Origin: JBCCMA01 sp045107005
Lineage (GTDB): Bacteria > Pseudomonadota > Gammaproteobacteria > Steroidobacterales > JBCCMA01
Assembly: GCA_045107005.1 (NCBI GenBank)
Contig: JBGCFP010000057.1
Location: 1-51,129 of the forward strand
Direction: 5' to 3'
Length of the DNA: 51,129 bases
Part shown: positions 14,786 to 24,576 of the stretch, in pieces
How the letters are laid out: each line of letters begins with the position of its first letter
How positions within the stretch are numbered: the first letter of the stretch is position 1
Translations under genes and position numbers: made by a program
The notes under the pieces: model-generated
Database searches by the model: none
What the model saw: only the letters and a program-made list of their open reading frames with translations
Told to the model about the DNA's origin: nothing

Positions 14786-16048
14786 TCAGTTCTTCACAAT
14801 TTTGCAGCGCGAGTATAGCCCAAGCCATGCCAGTGCGGGCCCCACCACATGGAACGATCCACACACTACCAGTGTATCGCGCGCACCGGCGCGAGCACGC
14901 TCGATGGCCAGCGCACCAGCCACCGACTCGGATACGCAAACATTTGTCACACCAGCCGCCGCAAGTTGCTCGGCGAGGGCTTGTGCCGGCTGTCCGCGCG
15001 GACCGTCCACGCCAACCGCATGCCAGTGGTCCGCATTGGCCATAAGAGCCTTGGCAAACGCCCCGGCGTCTTTGTCTGCGAGCATGCCGACAATCACCCG
15101 TTTGGGACCTTCGATGGCGGCAAGGCGCCGCGCCAGCAACGCCGCCGCTTGCGGATTATGTGCCACGTCGAGCAGCACGTTCGGTGCGCCGGGCTGCCAC
15201 TGCAGCCGACCTTCCAGCTGCCAGTCGCGCAATAGCGGCCGCAGCGTCACCGCATCGGGCAACGCGTCAACACAGTGCAGTGCCATTAGCGCGGCGGCAA
15301 AGCTGGTCAGAGGCATGCCAAAGGGTCGTGGCAGCGCGGACAGCGTCCGGGCGTCACAGGCCCATTCAAACTCCGTGTCGCTGATTGCGCCGCAGCGAAA
15401 ATGATCGCCCCGCTGGAACAACGTGGCCTCCACCTCCTGAGCGTATTGCGCAAGCGTCGGCGGTGGCTCGGGGTCGGCGACAATCGCCGGTCTGCCAGAC
15501 CGGAAAATGCCGGCTTTCTCGCGAGCAATGGCGGCGCGTGTATCGCCCAAATATTGCGTGTGATCGATACCAATGCGGGTGACGATGGCCACGTCGGCGT
15601 CCACGACGTTGACCGCATCGAGGCGGCCGCCGAGGCCGACTTCCAGAACCACGACGTCCAGTTCGGCGTCGGCGAAGATGCGCAAAGCGGCAAGCGTCGT
15701 GAATTCGAAAAACGTCAGAGTCTCGGACTGCCGCGCCATTTCCACCTGCTCAAATGCGGCGCACAAGGTGTCGTCGTCCACGGGACGTCCGTGCAACCTG
15801 ACTCTTTCATTAAAGCGCAGCAGGTGTGGCGACGTGTAGAGACCGGTGCGCGAGCCCTGCGCACGAAAAGCCCGCTCCAGAAAATGCGCGCAGGTGCCTT
15901 TGCCGTTGGTGCCAGCCACACTAAAAACGGTCGTGGCAAGTCGCCCAGTGCTCAGACGCTCCCAGACGCGCCGCATACGCGACAGACCGAGCTCCATGTC
16001 ATGGAGATTCAGTCCGTCAATGCGCTCAGTCCACTGGCTTAGGTTCAA
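14786..16048 (-). CDS. folC: bifunctional folylpolyglutamate synthase / dihydrofolate synthase
   Basis: Adds glutamate to dihydropteroate and to folates. The Mur-ligase-type P-loop VAGTNGKGT, the family motif SPHLLRFNERVR and LDVAHNPQA are all present; 420 residues is the normal length. The homologous N-terminus (LSQWTERIDGLNLHDMELGL) begins inside the end of accD, and the only suitable initiator is TTG 16048, giving a 23-bp overlap with accD. No ATG occurs before residue 18, which would cut conserved sequence. The start is therefore likely but not certain. Confidence 0.93.
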   Translation of the reverse strand: MNLSQWTERIDGLNLHDMELGLSRMRRVWERLSTGRLATTVFSVAGTNGKGTCAHFLERAFRAQGSRTGLYTSPHLLRFNERVRLHGRPVDDDTLCAAFEQVEMARQSETLTFFEFTTLAALRIFADAELDVVVLEVGLGGRLDAVNVVDADVAIVTRIGIDHTQYLGDTRAAIAREKAGIFRSGRPAIVADPEPPPTLAQYAQEVEATLFQRGDHFRCGAISDTEFEWACDARTLSALPRPFGMPLTSFAAALMALHCVDALPDAVTLRPLLRDWQLEGRLQWQPGAPNVLLDVAHNPQAAALLARRLAAIEGPKRVIVGMLADKDAGAFAKALMANADHWHAVGVDGPRGQPAQALAEQLAAAGVTNVCVSESVAGALAIERARAGARDTLVVCGSFHVVGPALAWLGLYSRCKIVKN

Positions 16049-17006
16049 CCTGTATCGGCTCTTCGTCGGTGTCGACGGCGGCGTCTGTCTGCGTCGGTTC
16101 GGCGGTGACGTCGTCGTCCACTGGTACCGCTTCGCTGACGTCGGGGGTGGGAGTACTGGGCTTGCCGGCCAGCTTATCGAGCAGCTGCCCGATCTGTGCG
16201 CGCATTTCCCGGCGGTCGACAATCATGTCAATAGCGCCGTGCTCGAGCAAAAATTCGCTGCGCTGAAACCCTTCCGGCAACGTCTCTTTAACCGTCTGCT
16301 CAATCACGCGCGGACCGGTAAATCCGATCAACGCCTTGGGTTCACCAACGTTGATGTCGCCGAGCATGGCCAGAGACGCCGACACGCCGCCGGTCGTCGG
16401 ATCGGTCAGCACCGAGATGTAGGGCAGTTTCGCATCGGCAAGCTGGGCCAGCACTGCGCTGGTTTTCGCCATTTGCAGCAGCGACAGCAGTCCCTCTTGC
16501 ATGCGCGCGCCGCCGCTGGCACTGAAGCAGACCAGCGGCGTCTTGTGCTCTAACGCGTAACGCGCCGCGCGACAAAACCGCTCGCCAACCACCGAGCCCA
16601 TGGAGCCACCCATGAACGAAAATTCAAACGCGCACGCCGCCAGCGCGCTGCCGTTCAGCTCCCCGAAACCCGCGATCAACGCTTCACTTTCACCGGTTTT
16701 TTTCTGGCTCGCGGAGACCCGATCGCGATACTTTTTCTCATCTTTGAATTTCAATGGATCGTTGGGAGCCAAATTTTCGCCCAACTCGGTGAACTCACCG
16801 TCATCGAAAAACATTTCCAGTCGAGCCCGTGCGCCGACGCGACCGTGGTAACCGCACTGCGGGCACACGTACAAATTGCGCTCCAGATCGGCACGGTACT
16901 GCACCGAATCGCACATCTTGCATTTGGTCCACAGGCCTTCAGGCACCGAGCGCTTGCGGCGCTGGGTCTTGATTCGCTCGGGGACGAGTTTGCGCAGCCA
17001 GCTCAC
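16026..17006 (-). CDS. accD: acetyl-CoA carboxylase carboxyltransferase, beta subunit
   Basis: Forms malonyl-CoA together with AccA. It has the N-terminal zinc ribbon with C29, C32, C48 and C51 (CKMC, CPQC) and the crotonase-like core FSASGGARMQEG and DPTTGGVSAS. GAGG seven nt upstream favours GTG 17006 (VSWLRKLVPERI) over GTG 17015. The length of 326 exceeds E. coli AccD by about 20 residues because of an acidic tail (about 285-326, rich in D, E, T and P). trpF, usually between truA and accD in Pseudomonas, is missing. Confidence 0.95.
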   Translation of the reverse strand: MSWLRKLVPERIKTQRRKRSVPEGLWTKCKMCDSVQYRADLERNLYVCPQCGYHGRVGARARLEMFFDDGEFTELGENLAPNDPLKFKDEKKYRDRVSASQKKTGESEALIAGFGELNGSALAACAFEFSFMGGSMGSVVGERFCRAARYALEHKTPLVCFSASGGARMQEGLLSLLQMAKTSAVLAQLADAKLPYISVLTDPTTGGVSASLAMLGDINVGEPKALIGFTGPRVIEQTVKETLPEGFQRSEFLLEHGAIDMIVDRREMRAQIGQLLDKLAGKPSTPTPDVSEAVPVDDDVTAEPTQTDAAVDTDEEPIQVEPKPVD

Positions 17007-17043
17007 ACCTGGCACCTCGAGATATTTGCTTGGGTGGTTCGTT

Positions 17044-17877
17044 TCATGGCGCCATGATAGTCGAAGTCAGCGCCGAAGGGGCAGCGCTGATGGCATTCGA
17101 TGGCAGTGCGTAGGCCGCGTCGTACCGCACCGACGCAAAATACAGCCCGTGCGGCGGCGCTGTCGTACCGCGATGCCCGCGATCACGTGCTGCCAGCACT
17201 TGCGCTACCCACTGCGCGTTCGCGTCTTGGCGGCCTACCCGCAGCAAGGTGCCGACGATGATGCGCACCATGTTCTGCAAGAACGCATTGGCGGTAATGT
17301 CGATCATGACCCAGGGCCCGTCGCGCGTCACGGTCAGTGCGTGCACGCTGCGTAAAGGGTTGGGTGCCTGACACGAAGCGGCCCGAAACGCCGAAAAATC
17401 GTGATCGCCAATCAGACAATCGGCCGCGACCTGCATCGCCGGCAAATCCAGTTCGCGGCGTTCCCACAGTGCCCGACCGCGCCACAGTGCGCTCGGTTGC
17501 GGGCGGTTGAGAATCAAATAGCGATAGGTTCTCGCGTGGGCGCCAAAGCGAGCGTGAAACGCCTGATCAACCGCCACGGCGAAAACCGCACGGGCGTCAT
17601 CGGGCATCAACGCGTTCGCTCCCTGCACCAGCGCACGCGCGGTGCGCGGCTTGTCGAGATCGAAGTGGACCATTTGCCCCAGAGCGTGCACGCCGGCATC
17701 GGTGCGCCCCGCGCAAATCGTCGCCACAGGCGCGTCGGCGACGTCAGAGAGCGCCGTTTCGACGCAGCCTTGAACCGTGCGCTGATCAGGCTGAATTTGC
17801 CAGCCGGCAAAGTCGCCGCCATCGTATTCGACACACAGGGCGAAACGCTGCACGCCGGGTTGCGCGAGCTCCGTCAT
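17044..17877 (-). CDS. truA: tRNA pseudouridine(38-40) synthase
   Basis: Makes pseudouridine in the anticodon arm of many tRNAs. The 277-residue protein has catalytic D60 in CAGRTDAGVHALGQ plus FHARFGAHARTYRY and NAFLQNMVRIIVG. The C-terminal 20 residues (ALPSNAISAAPSAL) are unconserved. The ATG at 17877 lies only a few nt past the T-run of the fimV terminator and has no visible Shine-Dalgarno; a GTG at 17853 is an alternative start. The gene heads the accD-folC-dedD-cvpA-purF run, so its true transcription start is of interest. Confidence 0.94.
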   Translation of the reverse strand: MTELAQPGVQRFALCVEYDGGDFAGWQIQPDQRTVQGCVETALSDVADAPVATICAGRTDAGVHALGQMVHFDLDKPRTARALVQGANALMPDDARAVFAVAVDQAFHARFGAHARTYRYLILNRPQPSALWRGRALWERRELDLPAMQVAADCLIGDHDFSAFRAASCQAPNPLRSVHALTVTRDGPWVMIDITANAFLQNMVRIIVGTLLRVGRQDANAQWVAQVLAARDRGHRGTTAPPHGLYFASVRYDAAYALPSNAISAAPSALTSTIMAP

Positions 17878-17880
17878 ACA

Positions 17881-17918
17881 AAGAAAAACGCCGAAGGACG
17901 CGTACGTCCTTCGGCGTT
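17881..17918 (-). terminator. rho-independent terminator of fimV
   Basis: Perfect 14-bp inverted repeat AACGCCGAAGGACG (17887-17900) / CGTCCTTCGGCGTT (17905-17918) with a 4-nt loop. On the minus strand it is followed by TTTTTCTTT. It lies 23 nt after the fimV stop and ends about 4 nt before the truA start codon. Confidence 0.9.
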
Positions 17919-17941
17919 CCCGCTATCGTTCGTGGTCCTGA

Positions 17942-20900
17942 TCAGGGCAGTGCGTCCATCAAGGCGCGAGCGTCCTGCTTCTGACCGTCGTCGCCTTCAT
18001 TAATGACTTCTTGCAAGATGCCGCGGGCACCGTCCGGGTCGCCCATTTCCATGTAGGCCCGAGCCAGATCGAGTTTCGTTCCAACTTCGCTAGAACCGCC
18101 CTCGTCAAGATCCGGTAGCGCCAGTTCCTGCGCCGCCACTTTCACCGTAGTGTTGTCACCCGATTCGCTGCTGTTGTCTTCGAACAGTGCGTCGCCGACA
18201 TCCAGATCGATGGCCATGGATTCTTGCGTCGAATCATCGCCGCTGACCGCATCATCACCGAACACCGATGCCGAGAAGTCCTCGCCCAGATCCAGCGAGA
18301 CGTCGTCGCCGCCGTCGTTGCTGACGGCCTCATCGAACACGCCGGCGAAGGAGGCTTCATCCAGGGTGTTGGTGCTGCCCGCTTCGTCGGCCAGATCGCC
18401 GATAGGCATTTGCGCCAGCACGGTCGCTTCGTTGTCGCCGGAGAAATCCTGATCGGCAACGTTTAGAACGGCCGTGCCGGAATCGGCGTCATCGGCGAAA
18501 ATTTCGCCAAACTCATCGTCACCGAAAGATTCGTCAGTCGCTGCAACAGCGTCAGGGCCGCCGCTCTCGCCGCCAAAGCCCTCGCCCAGTGCCGGCGACA
18601 ATACCGTGGCATCGTCGCTCCCGAATACATCTTCACTGAATGCCTCTGCCGGGTTGCCCGCCTGCGTGTCATCAATGGAAATACCTTCCATCAATTCAGT
18701 TGCATCGTCATCGTCATCCGTTGTCGAAAAATCGATGTCGATGTCCAGACTGTCGTCGGCGAGAGACTGGATCTCTGCCGAAAACGAACCCGTCTCATCG
18801 GTTGGTGAAAAGGCTTCATCGACGACTTCGGTTTCGCCGCCCACATCGTCTTTCATGCCCGCCGCGCTGGCCAGCAATTCTTCCATCTCCACTTTCAGCT
18901 CTGAGGTATCGAGCAGCTTGTCGCGCTCCTGCGTCTCGGCTTGCGCGACATCCGACAAATCGGGCGCCGGTGGTTCAATGACCGCATCGTCGCCGCCTAC
19001 GTCAATCGACACGTCGTCAAGACCGCCGAACAACTCGTCAAAGTCTTCGCCGATGTCGATGTCGAGCACTTCGGCCTCACCGGTCGAACCGCCCTCCACC
19101 ACTGACGGTGCGGCACCGAGGTCCTCATCGATGGCAGTCGAATCCTGAAAGTCGAGATCCGCACCCAAATCGCTCAGGTCGATCTCTTCGGTATCCTCAC
19201 CGCCGTCCGCGGCCGCTTCGAGCTTCTCGCGAATCGTTTCATTTTCGTCGTCGGTGGCAGCGGTCGCACCGGTAAAATCAAAATCAATGACGTTGTCGAC
19301 GGTGCCGGTGACGTCGGCCGATGCTTCGAGCGCATCACCAAGGTCCAGATCCATGCTTTCGTCAACGCTCGATTCGCCGGTCGACAAATCAATCGGGGTC
19401 TCCCCGGTCTCATCCAGTTGCAAATCGACAACGTCGGCGCTGGCGGCGACTGCGTCACCACTGAACAGATCGTCACCCGGGCAAATCTGACGCCCCATGA
19501 TAATCACTTTGTCCCAATCGCGATCGGCACCGTCGCCGATGTCGTTGCGCAGCGCCTGCGCCGAGGACAGGAACGAATCCGTGTTGCCCCAGACGAAGAA
19601 AATCTCGAGCAGTTTCATTTTCAGATCGCGGCGCTCGGGCTCGCGTTCTGACGCCGCTCGCACCAGATCGGCCGCTTGATCATACAAACCGTAGGCAATG
19701 TGGAAATCGGCTTCTGCCAGAGGGTCTGACTGATCGAGCTTCAGCGAATCTTCGCCCGCGAGCGTGTCTTCAAACGGGAAATCGACCGCCGGCGCCGGCG
19801 CATCGGCGTTTTCCGCCTCGCGCTCAAGACCTACATCGGACTCAGCCTCGGAAAAATCGATGGGCTTGAACGTACCGGTGTCTTCGAAGTACTCAACGTC
19901 TTCGCCCGCCACCGGACCTTCGGTGACTTCCATCTGCGGTTCCGGCGTCAGCGCCGGTACTTCGGTCGTTGGGATAGCACTGTCACGCGACAAGGCTTCC
20001 CAGGTTTCTGAATCCTGCGCCGGATCGGCACTCTGGCGTGAACGCCAGAACAGGAAGCCGCCGATTGCCAGCAACCCGGCAAGCAGCGCAGGCCAAAAGC
20101 CCAGTATGCGATCGAGCAGCGACGGCGCGCTCTGAATTGGCGCTGGCGTACTGACCACGGGTGGCGTGACTGTCGCGGGCTCGGGTTCGCTGACTGGATC
20201 GGTTGGTGTGGTGTCGACCACCGGATCGGTCGACACGTCGGCCACAACCGGTTCGGTGGTTTCTGTCGTGGTGTCGGTCGGCGCCTCAGTCGCAACGGGT
20301 TCGAATTCCGTTTGCGTGACGTCGACCGCAGCGTCGTCGCCCTGTTCTTCCGCCAACCGGGCCTGCATGTCGGCCAGATCAGAATTACGCAAGTTAAACA
20401 ACCGCTCGCTTTCAGCCAGCTCGGTGCGCAGCTGTTCGATTTGGTCGTTGAGCTCGCCGTTACGCGTTTGCTCTTCTTCAAGCTGCTGCTGAAGCGCGCT
20501 CAAACCGTCGGCGGTGTCACCGCCATCCGGCGCAACCAGTTTCAGTCGGCGACCGTCGTCAGTACTCGCCGCAACCGGTGCCGGCGTGGATGGCGTGCGC
20601 GCGACGGTGCCGCCGGCACGCCAGCGCTGGTTATGATCGCGCGCGGCGGTAAACGCATCCTGGCGCGAAATTTGCGCCACGCTGCTGGCGCCGGGAAGAC
20701 TCAGCGTTGAGCCTTCTTTCAGTAGATTGATGTTGCCGAGAAACGCGTCGGGATTGGCCCGATAGATGGCAATCATCATTTGATTGATCGATAAATTAGT
20801 GCCTTCACGAGCACGCTCGGCGATCGCCCACAGGGTCTGGTTGCGACGCACCGGCCCGTAAGTATCACCGGTAATCGCGGCGACGGACGGTCGCGGTGCA

Positions 20901-21400
20901 CGTGGCGCTGGAGGCGGTTCGCGACGCGGCACAAACCCGCTGTTCGACGACAGCTGAGTGTTCGCCGTGCTCGGCACGCGCAGTGGTGGCGCCGCGCTGT
21001 TGGGATTGAACACGGGCGGATCTAGCAGAACCGTGTATTCGCGCAGCAGGCGACCACTGTCCCAATTCGCTTCGACCAGGAACGTGACAAACGGTTCGGT
21101 AATTGGCGTGGTCGAGCGCACGAGCAATTGCGGCGAGCCACTGTCCACTGAAATGTCGAAGCGAAGATTGTTCAGGAAATCGGGTCGATCCAGGCCATAC
21201 CGACTGAAGGTCTCGCCCGACGCGACCGCCGCTCTGAAGTTGGTCAAATCGCCTGACTGAACCGCATCAAGGCTGATCGTCGCGACAAGCGGCTCATTGA
21301 GCGCGGAGTCCAGTGAAATCTCGCCAAGCCCCAGTGCAAAAACCGGCAGCGGCGCGCTCAAAAGCGCAGTGAGGAACAGAGGTACGGACTTGCGAGGCAT
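17942..21400 (-). CDS. fimV: FimV/HubP-type polar organiser with LysM domain
   Basis: 1152 residues. The signal peptide is 1-22. The FimV N-terminal domain covers about 23-132 (LGLGEISLDSALNEPL, ending YTVLLDPP). A LysM peptidoglycan-binding domain is at about 180-237, a coiled coil at 300-352, and one membrane segment at 433-452. About 640 strongly acidic, Ala/Asp/Ser-rich cytoplasmic residues of low complexity follow, then the conserved C-terminal FimV motif (about 1095-1150, TKLDLARAYMEMGDPDGARGI). FimV of Pseudomonas and HubP of Vibrio organise the cell pole, binding peptidoglycan outside and recruiting cytoplasmic partners needed for type IV pilus function. Position between asd and truA is the classical one. 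A terminator follows directly. Confidence 0.95.
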   Translation of the reverse strand: MPRKSVPLFLTALLSAPLPVFALGLGEISLDSALNEPLVATISLDAVQSGDLTNFRAAVASGETFSRYGLDRPDFLNNLRFDISVDSGSPQLLVRSTTPITEPFVTFLVEANWDSGRLLREYTVLLDPPVFNPNSAAPPLRVPSTANTQLSSNSGFVPRREPPPAPRAPRPSVAAITGDTYGPVRRNQTLWAIAERAREGTNLSINQMMIAIYRANPDAFLGNINLLKEGSTLSLPGASSVAQISRQDAFTAARDHNQRWRAGGTVARTPSTPAPVAASTDDGRRLKLVAPDGGDTADGLSALQQQLEEEQTRNGELNDQIEQLRTELAESERLFNLRNSDLADMQARLAEEQGDDAAVDVTQTEFEPVATEAPTDTTTETTEPVVADVSTDPVVDTTPTDPVSEPEPATVTPPVVSTPAPIQSAPSLLDRILGFWPALLAGLLAIGGFLFWRSRQSADPAQDSETWEALSRDSAIPTTEVPALTPEPQMEVTEGPVAGEDVEYFEDTGTFKPIDFSEAESDVGLEREAENADAPAPAVDFPFEDTLAGEDSLKLDQSDPLAEADFHIAYGLYDQAADLVRAASEREPERRDLKMKLLEIFFVWGNTDSFLSSAQALRNDIGDGADRDWDKVIIMGRQICPGDDLFSGDAVAASADVVDLQLDETGETPIDLSTGESSVDESMDLDLGDALEASADVTGTVDNVIDFDFTGATAATDDENETIREKLEAAADGGEDTEEIDLSDLGADLDFQDSTAIDEDLGAAPSVVEGGSTGEAEVLDIDIGEDFDELFGGLDDVSIDVGGDDAVIEPPAPDLSDVAQAETQERDKLLDTSELKVEMEELLASAAGMKDDVGGETEVVDEAFSPTDETGSFSAEIQSLADDSLDIDIDFSTTDDDDDATELMEGISIDDTQAGNPAEAFSEDVFGSDDATVLSPALGEGFGGESGGPDAVAATDESFGDDEFGEIFADDADSGTAVLNVADQDFSGDNEATVLAQMPIGDLADEAGSTNTLDEASFAGVFDEAVSNDGGDDVSLDLGEDFSASVFGDDAVSGDDSTQESMAIDLDVGDALFEDNSSESGDNTTVKVAAQELALPDLDEGGSSEVGTKLDLARAYMEMGDPDGARGILQEVINEGDDGQKQDARALMDALP

Positions 21401-21440
21401 TGTGACTCCAAAAGGGGTGTCGCGGTTTGGGCAAGCGCTT

Positions 21441-21469
21441 CACATAACGTGTCGCACCCGCCCGTTCAA
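21441..21469 (-). promoter_or_regulatory. possible fimV promoter
   Basis: On the minus strand TTGAAC (21469-21464) and TATGTG (21446-21441) are separated by 17 bp, in the 113-bp gap between asd and fimV. The -10 match is modest. Confidence 0.35.
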
Positions 21470-21513
21470 ATAAGACGTAATCTACGTGTTTTACTTAAGC
21501 TTCCAAATATAGC

Positions 21514-22539
21514 TTACAAATAATCTTTTACCAATATTTCAGCAATTTGCACGGAGTTTAGCTCCGCGCCCTTACGCACATTGTCAGACACTATCCACAG
21601 GTTCAGACCAGGCCCGCCGTCGAGCCACTCACGCACCCGACCGACGTACACCCCATCTGTGCCAGTACCGCAAACGGCCGGCGAAGGGTAACCACCGAAC
21701 ACGGTGTCGTCCATCACCTCAATCCCAGGCGCCTGACGCAGCACCTCGAGGGCCTCGTCTGCTGATATTTTCCTTTTAAACTCGATACTTACTGCTTCCG
21801 AATGCGCATAAAACACCGGCACCCGGACTGCAGTTGGGTTAACGATAATAGAAGGGTCATCAAGGATTTTCTGTGACTCCCATACCATTTTCATCTCTTC
21901 TCGAGAGTATCGATTGTCTTGAAACTCATCGATATGCGGCCAGACGTTGAACGCAATTCGCGGCTCGTTCTCTCCCAGTTCCAGGTCCCGGCCGTTCAAA
22001 AGCGCGGCCGTTTGCCCGGCAAGCTGCTCGATCCCTTTGCGACCCGCGCCGGAAACCGACTGATAGGTACACACGTCAATCCGGCGGATACCCGCCAAAT
22101 CCTGCAGGGGTTTGAGCGCCACCATCATCTGCATGGTCGAGCAGTTCGGGTTCGCGATAATGCGGCGATCAGACCAGTTTTCCAGCGCGTCCGGGTTGAC
22201 CTCCGAGACCACCAGCGGGATATCGTCGTCGTAGCGAAACTCAGACGTGTTATCGACCACCACGCAACCCGCCTCTGCCGCGCGCGGCGCGTACTCACGC
22301 GATACGGCCCCGCCGGCCGAAAACAAGGCGATATCGGCCTGACGAAAATCAAACGTCGCCAAATCGTCAACCGCCACCATCCGGTCCCCAAACGCCACCC
22401 GCTTGCCTTTGGAATTGGCGCTGGCCAGCGCATAGAAATTGTCCACCGGGAACTGCCGCTCGGCCAGGATCTGGCTCAGCGTTTCGCCGACCAAACCGGT
22501 TGCCCCGACAACCGCGACATTGAAGAGTCTTGAATCCAT
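21514..22539 (-). CDS. asd: aspartate-semialdehyde dehydrogenase
   Basis: Reduces aspartyl phosphate to aspartate semialdehyde for lysine, diaminopimelate, threonine and methionine. It has the NADP-binding GATGLVGET, catalytic C133 in NPNCSTMQ and QSVSGAGRKG; 341 residues is typical. The ATG overlaps the aroC stop as TAATG, so translation is coupled to aroC. leuCDB, often upstream of asd in Pseudomonas, is not here. Confidence 0.97.
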   Translation of the reverse strand: MDSRLFNVAVVGATGLVGETLSQILAERQFPVDNFYALASANSKGKRVAFGDRMVAVDDLATFDFRQADIALFSAGGAVSREYAPRAAEAGCVVVDNTSEFRYDDDIPLVVSEVNPDALENWSDRRIIANPNCSTMQMMVALKPLQDLAGIRRIDVCTYQSVSGAGRKGIEQLAGQTAALLNGRDLELGENEPRIAFNVWPHIDEFQDNRYSREEMKMVWESQKILDDPSIIVNPTAVRVPVFYAHSEAVSIEFKRKISADEALEVLRQAPGIEVMDDTVFGGYPSPAVCGTGTDGVYVGRVREWLDGGPGLNLWIVSDNVRKGAELNSVQIAEILVKDYL

Positions 22540-23651
22540 TAGCTCTCGCCTTTTGCGTTGTTTCTTTCAATATTGGGGGCGCTGCAGTGCGCATCATGGT
22601 TCTGCGCCCGCTGCCGCAGGACGTGATCCATCAGCACCAGCGCCAGCATGGCCTCTGCGATGGGGACCGCCCGAATCCCGACACAGGGATCGTGGCGCCC
22701 GGTTGTAATGATCTCGATCGGCTGGCCGTTGGCATCGATTGAGCGCCCGGGCAAGCGCAGACTGGATGTGGGCTTGAACGCTACGCTAACCCGCAGTTCC
22801 TGACCGGTGCTGATGCCGCCGAGCGTGCCGCCGGACTCATTCGACAGGAATCCGTCGAGCGTCATTTCGTCACGATGCTCAGTCCCTTTCTGGCTCACTG
22901 ACGCAAATCCCGCACCAATCTCAACGCCCTTCGCCGCGTTGATACCCATCATCGCCGCCGCGATGGTGGCGTCCAGCTTGTCGAACACCGGATCGCCAAG
23001 CCCCACCGGTACCCCGCGCGCCACCACATTAACCCGCGCACCCATCGAATCGCCCGACTTGCGCAGCGCGTCCATGTACGACTCCAACTCGGCGACCCGC
23101 GCCGGGTCAGCGCAAAAAAACGGATTGTCGTCGACCGTGGTCGCGTCAACCAAGTCCAGGTTTATCGGTCCCAACGCGCCCAGATACGCAAAGATCTCTA
23201 CGCCAAACTGCTCGCGCAGATACTTGCGCGCGATGGCGCCTGCCGCGACGCGCATGACCGTTTCGCGGGCGCTCGAGCGCCCACCACCGCGATAGTCGCG
23301 GACGCCGTATTTGTGCAAGTAGGTGTAATCAGCGTGACCGGGCCGGAACTGGTCCTTGATCTTGCTGTAATCCTTCGAGCGCTGATCGACGTTCTTGACC
23401 ATCAATCCGATCGGCGTGCCGGTCGTGCGTCCTTCGAAGATGCCGGACAGTATTTCGACCTGGTCAGGTTCGCGGCGTTGCGACGTGTGCCGGGATTTGC
23501 CGGAACGACGCCGCTCGACGTCTTCCATCAAGTCGTCGGGCGACAGCGCCAGACCGGGTGGACAACCGTCAACGATGCAGCCAAGGGCAAGCCCGTGACT
23601 CTCGCCAAAACTCGTCACTCGAAACAAATGACCAAAGGTATTACCGGACAT
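22539..23651 (-). CDS. aroC: chorismate synthase
   Basis: Last step of the shikimate pathway, FMN-dependent. The signatures GESHG (near residue 16), FRPGHADYTY, GGGRSSARET and RHDPCVGIRAVPIAEAM are all intact; 370 residues. It lies 13 nt after prmB and overlaps asd by one base, forming a prmB-aroC-asd unit. Confidence 0.97.
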   Translation of the reverse strand: MSGNTFGHLFRVTSFGESHGLALGCIVDGCPPGLALSPDDLMEDVERRRSGKSRHTSQRREPDQVEILSGIFEGRTTGTPIGLMVKNVDQRSKDYSKIKDQFRPGHADYTYLHKYGVRDYRGGGRSSARETVMRVAAGAIARKYLREQFGVEIFAYLGALGPINLDLVDATTVDDNPFFCADPARVAELESYMDALRKSGDSMGARVNVVARGVPVGLGDPVFDKLDATIAAAMMGINAAKGVEIGAGFASVSQKGTEHRDEMTLDGFLSNESGGTLGGISTGQELRVSVAFKPTSSLRLPGRSIDANGQPIEIITTGRHDPCVGIRAVPIAEAMLALVLMDHVLRQRAQNHDAHCSAPNIERNNAKGES

Positions 23652-23664
23652 GCTCTTGCCTCAT

Positions 23665-24576
23665 TCAGGGATTCAACGACGCATCGCGCAGCGCCCGAGC
23701 GTCAATCGCAAACACGCCGTCGCCGCCGCGTTCAAATTCGCACCACATCACCGGCAGTTCGGGATAGCGCTGGGCGAAAGCCTCGGCACTCTCGCCCACT
23801 TCCATCAGCAGGACGCCGTCGTCGGTCAGGTGACGATGCGCGTCGCGCAGTAGCGTAGCGACCAGTTGCAAGCCGTCGTCAGCGGCAAGCAAAGCGAACG
23901 ACGGCTCGTGGGCGTATTCGGCCGGCAGTTTTGCCATGCTGCTGGACGGCACGTACGGCGGGTTGGCCACGATCAAATCGTAACGCTGGCCGTCCAGCGC
24001 CGCGTATAAATCGGATTCCAGCACACGCACCTGATGCTGCATTTGATGTTGTGCAACGTTGGCGCGCGCCACGGCCAGGGCGCCCGCATCGAGATCCACC
24101 GCGTCGACGCTCACGTCGTCGAGCCAGGCCGCACAGGCGATCGCGATGCAACCGCTGCCGGTGCACATGTCCAGCACACGGCCACCTGGCGGCACGACTG
24201 CCCACGGTTCAAACCGGGCTTCGATCAGCTCACCAATTGGCGAGCGTGGGATCAGCACCCGTTCATCCACTTGAAACTCGAGACCGCAAAACCAGGCGCT
24301 CCCCAATAAATAGGGCAACGGCAGGCGCTCACTGACTCGGCGATGGATTAGCTCGCCAAGGGCCGTGCGCTCGGCAGCGGTCAGTGCCGCCGCGTAAACG
24401 TACGCGGGCGGCGAAAAAGACAGGCCCAACGTGTGCATCACCAGCGCATGCGCCTCGTCAGCGGCGTTATCGGTCCCGTGGCCGAAATGCAGCTGAGCGT
24501 GAGCAAAGCGGCTGGTGCCAAAGCGCACCCAGTCACCAACGGTCAAGAGCTCAGAAGGGGTAGTCAAGTTGGACAT
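23665..24576 (-). CDS. prmB: 50S ribosomal protein L3 glutamine methyltransferase
   Basis: SAM-dependent N5-glutamine methyltransferase. The L3-specific form is indicated by the N-terminus (LTVGDWVRFGTSRFAHA), VLIPRSPIGELI, the SAM site DMCTGSGCIAIA and NPPYVPSSSM (the NPPY active site). 303 residues from ATG 24576; the frame continues 61 codons upstream but that part overlaps the divergent gene and is not conserved. First gene of prmB-aroC-asd. Confidence 0.93.
   Translation of the reverse strand: MSNLTTPSELLTVGDWVRFGTSRFAHAQLHFGHGTDNAADEAHALVMHTLGLSFSPPAYVYAAALTAAERTALGELIHRRVSERLPLPYLLGSAWFCGLEFQVDERVLIPRSPIGELIEARFEPWAVVPPGGRVLDMCTGSGCIAIACAAWLDDVSVDAVDLDAGALAVARANVAQHQMQHQVRVLESDLYAALDGQRYDLIVANPPYVPSSSMAKLPAEYAHEPSFALLAADDGLQLVATLLRDAHRHLTDDGVLLMEVGESAEAFAQRYPELPVMWCEFERGGDGVFAIDARALRDASLNP

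Noticed and set aside
18000..20000. Acidic Ala/Asp/Ser-rich stretch in fimV as a DNA repeat or foreign insert
   Set aside because: Low-complexity acidic cytoplasmic regions are normal in FimV/HubP proteins and the frame is continuous; no exact tandem repeat unit was seen.
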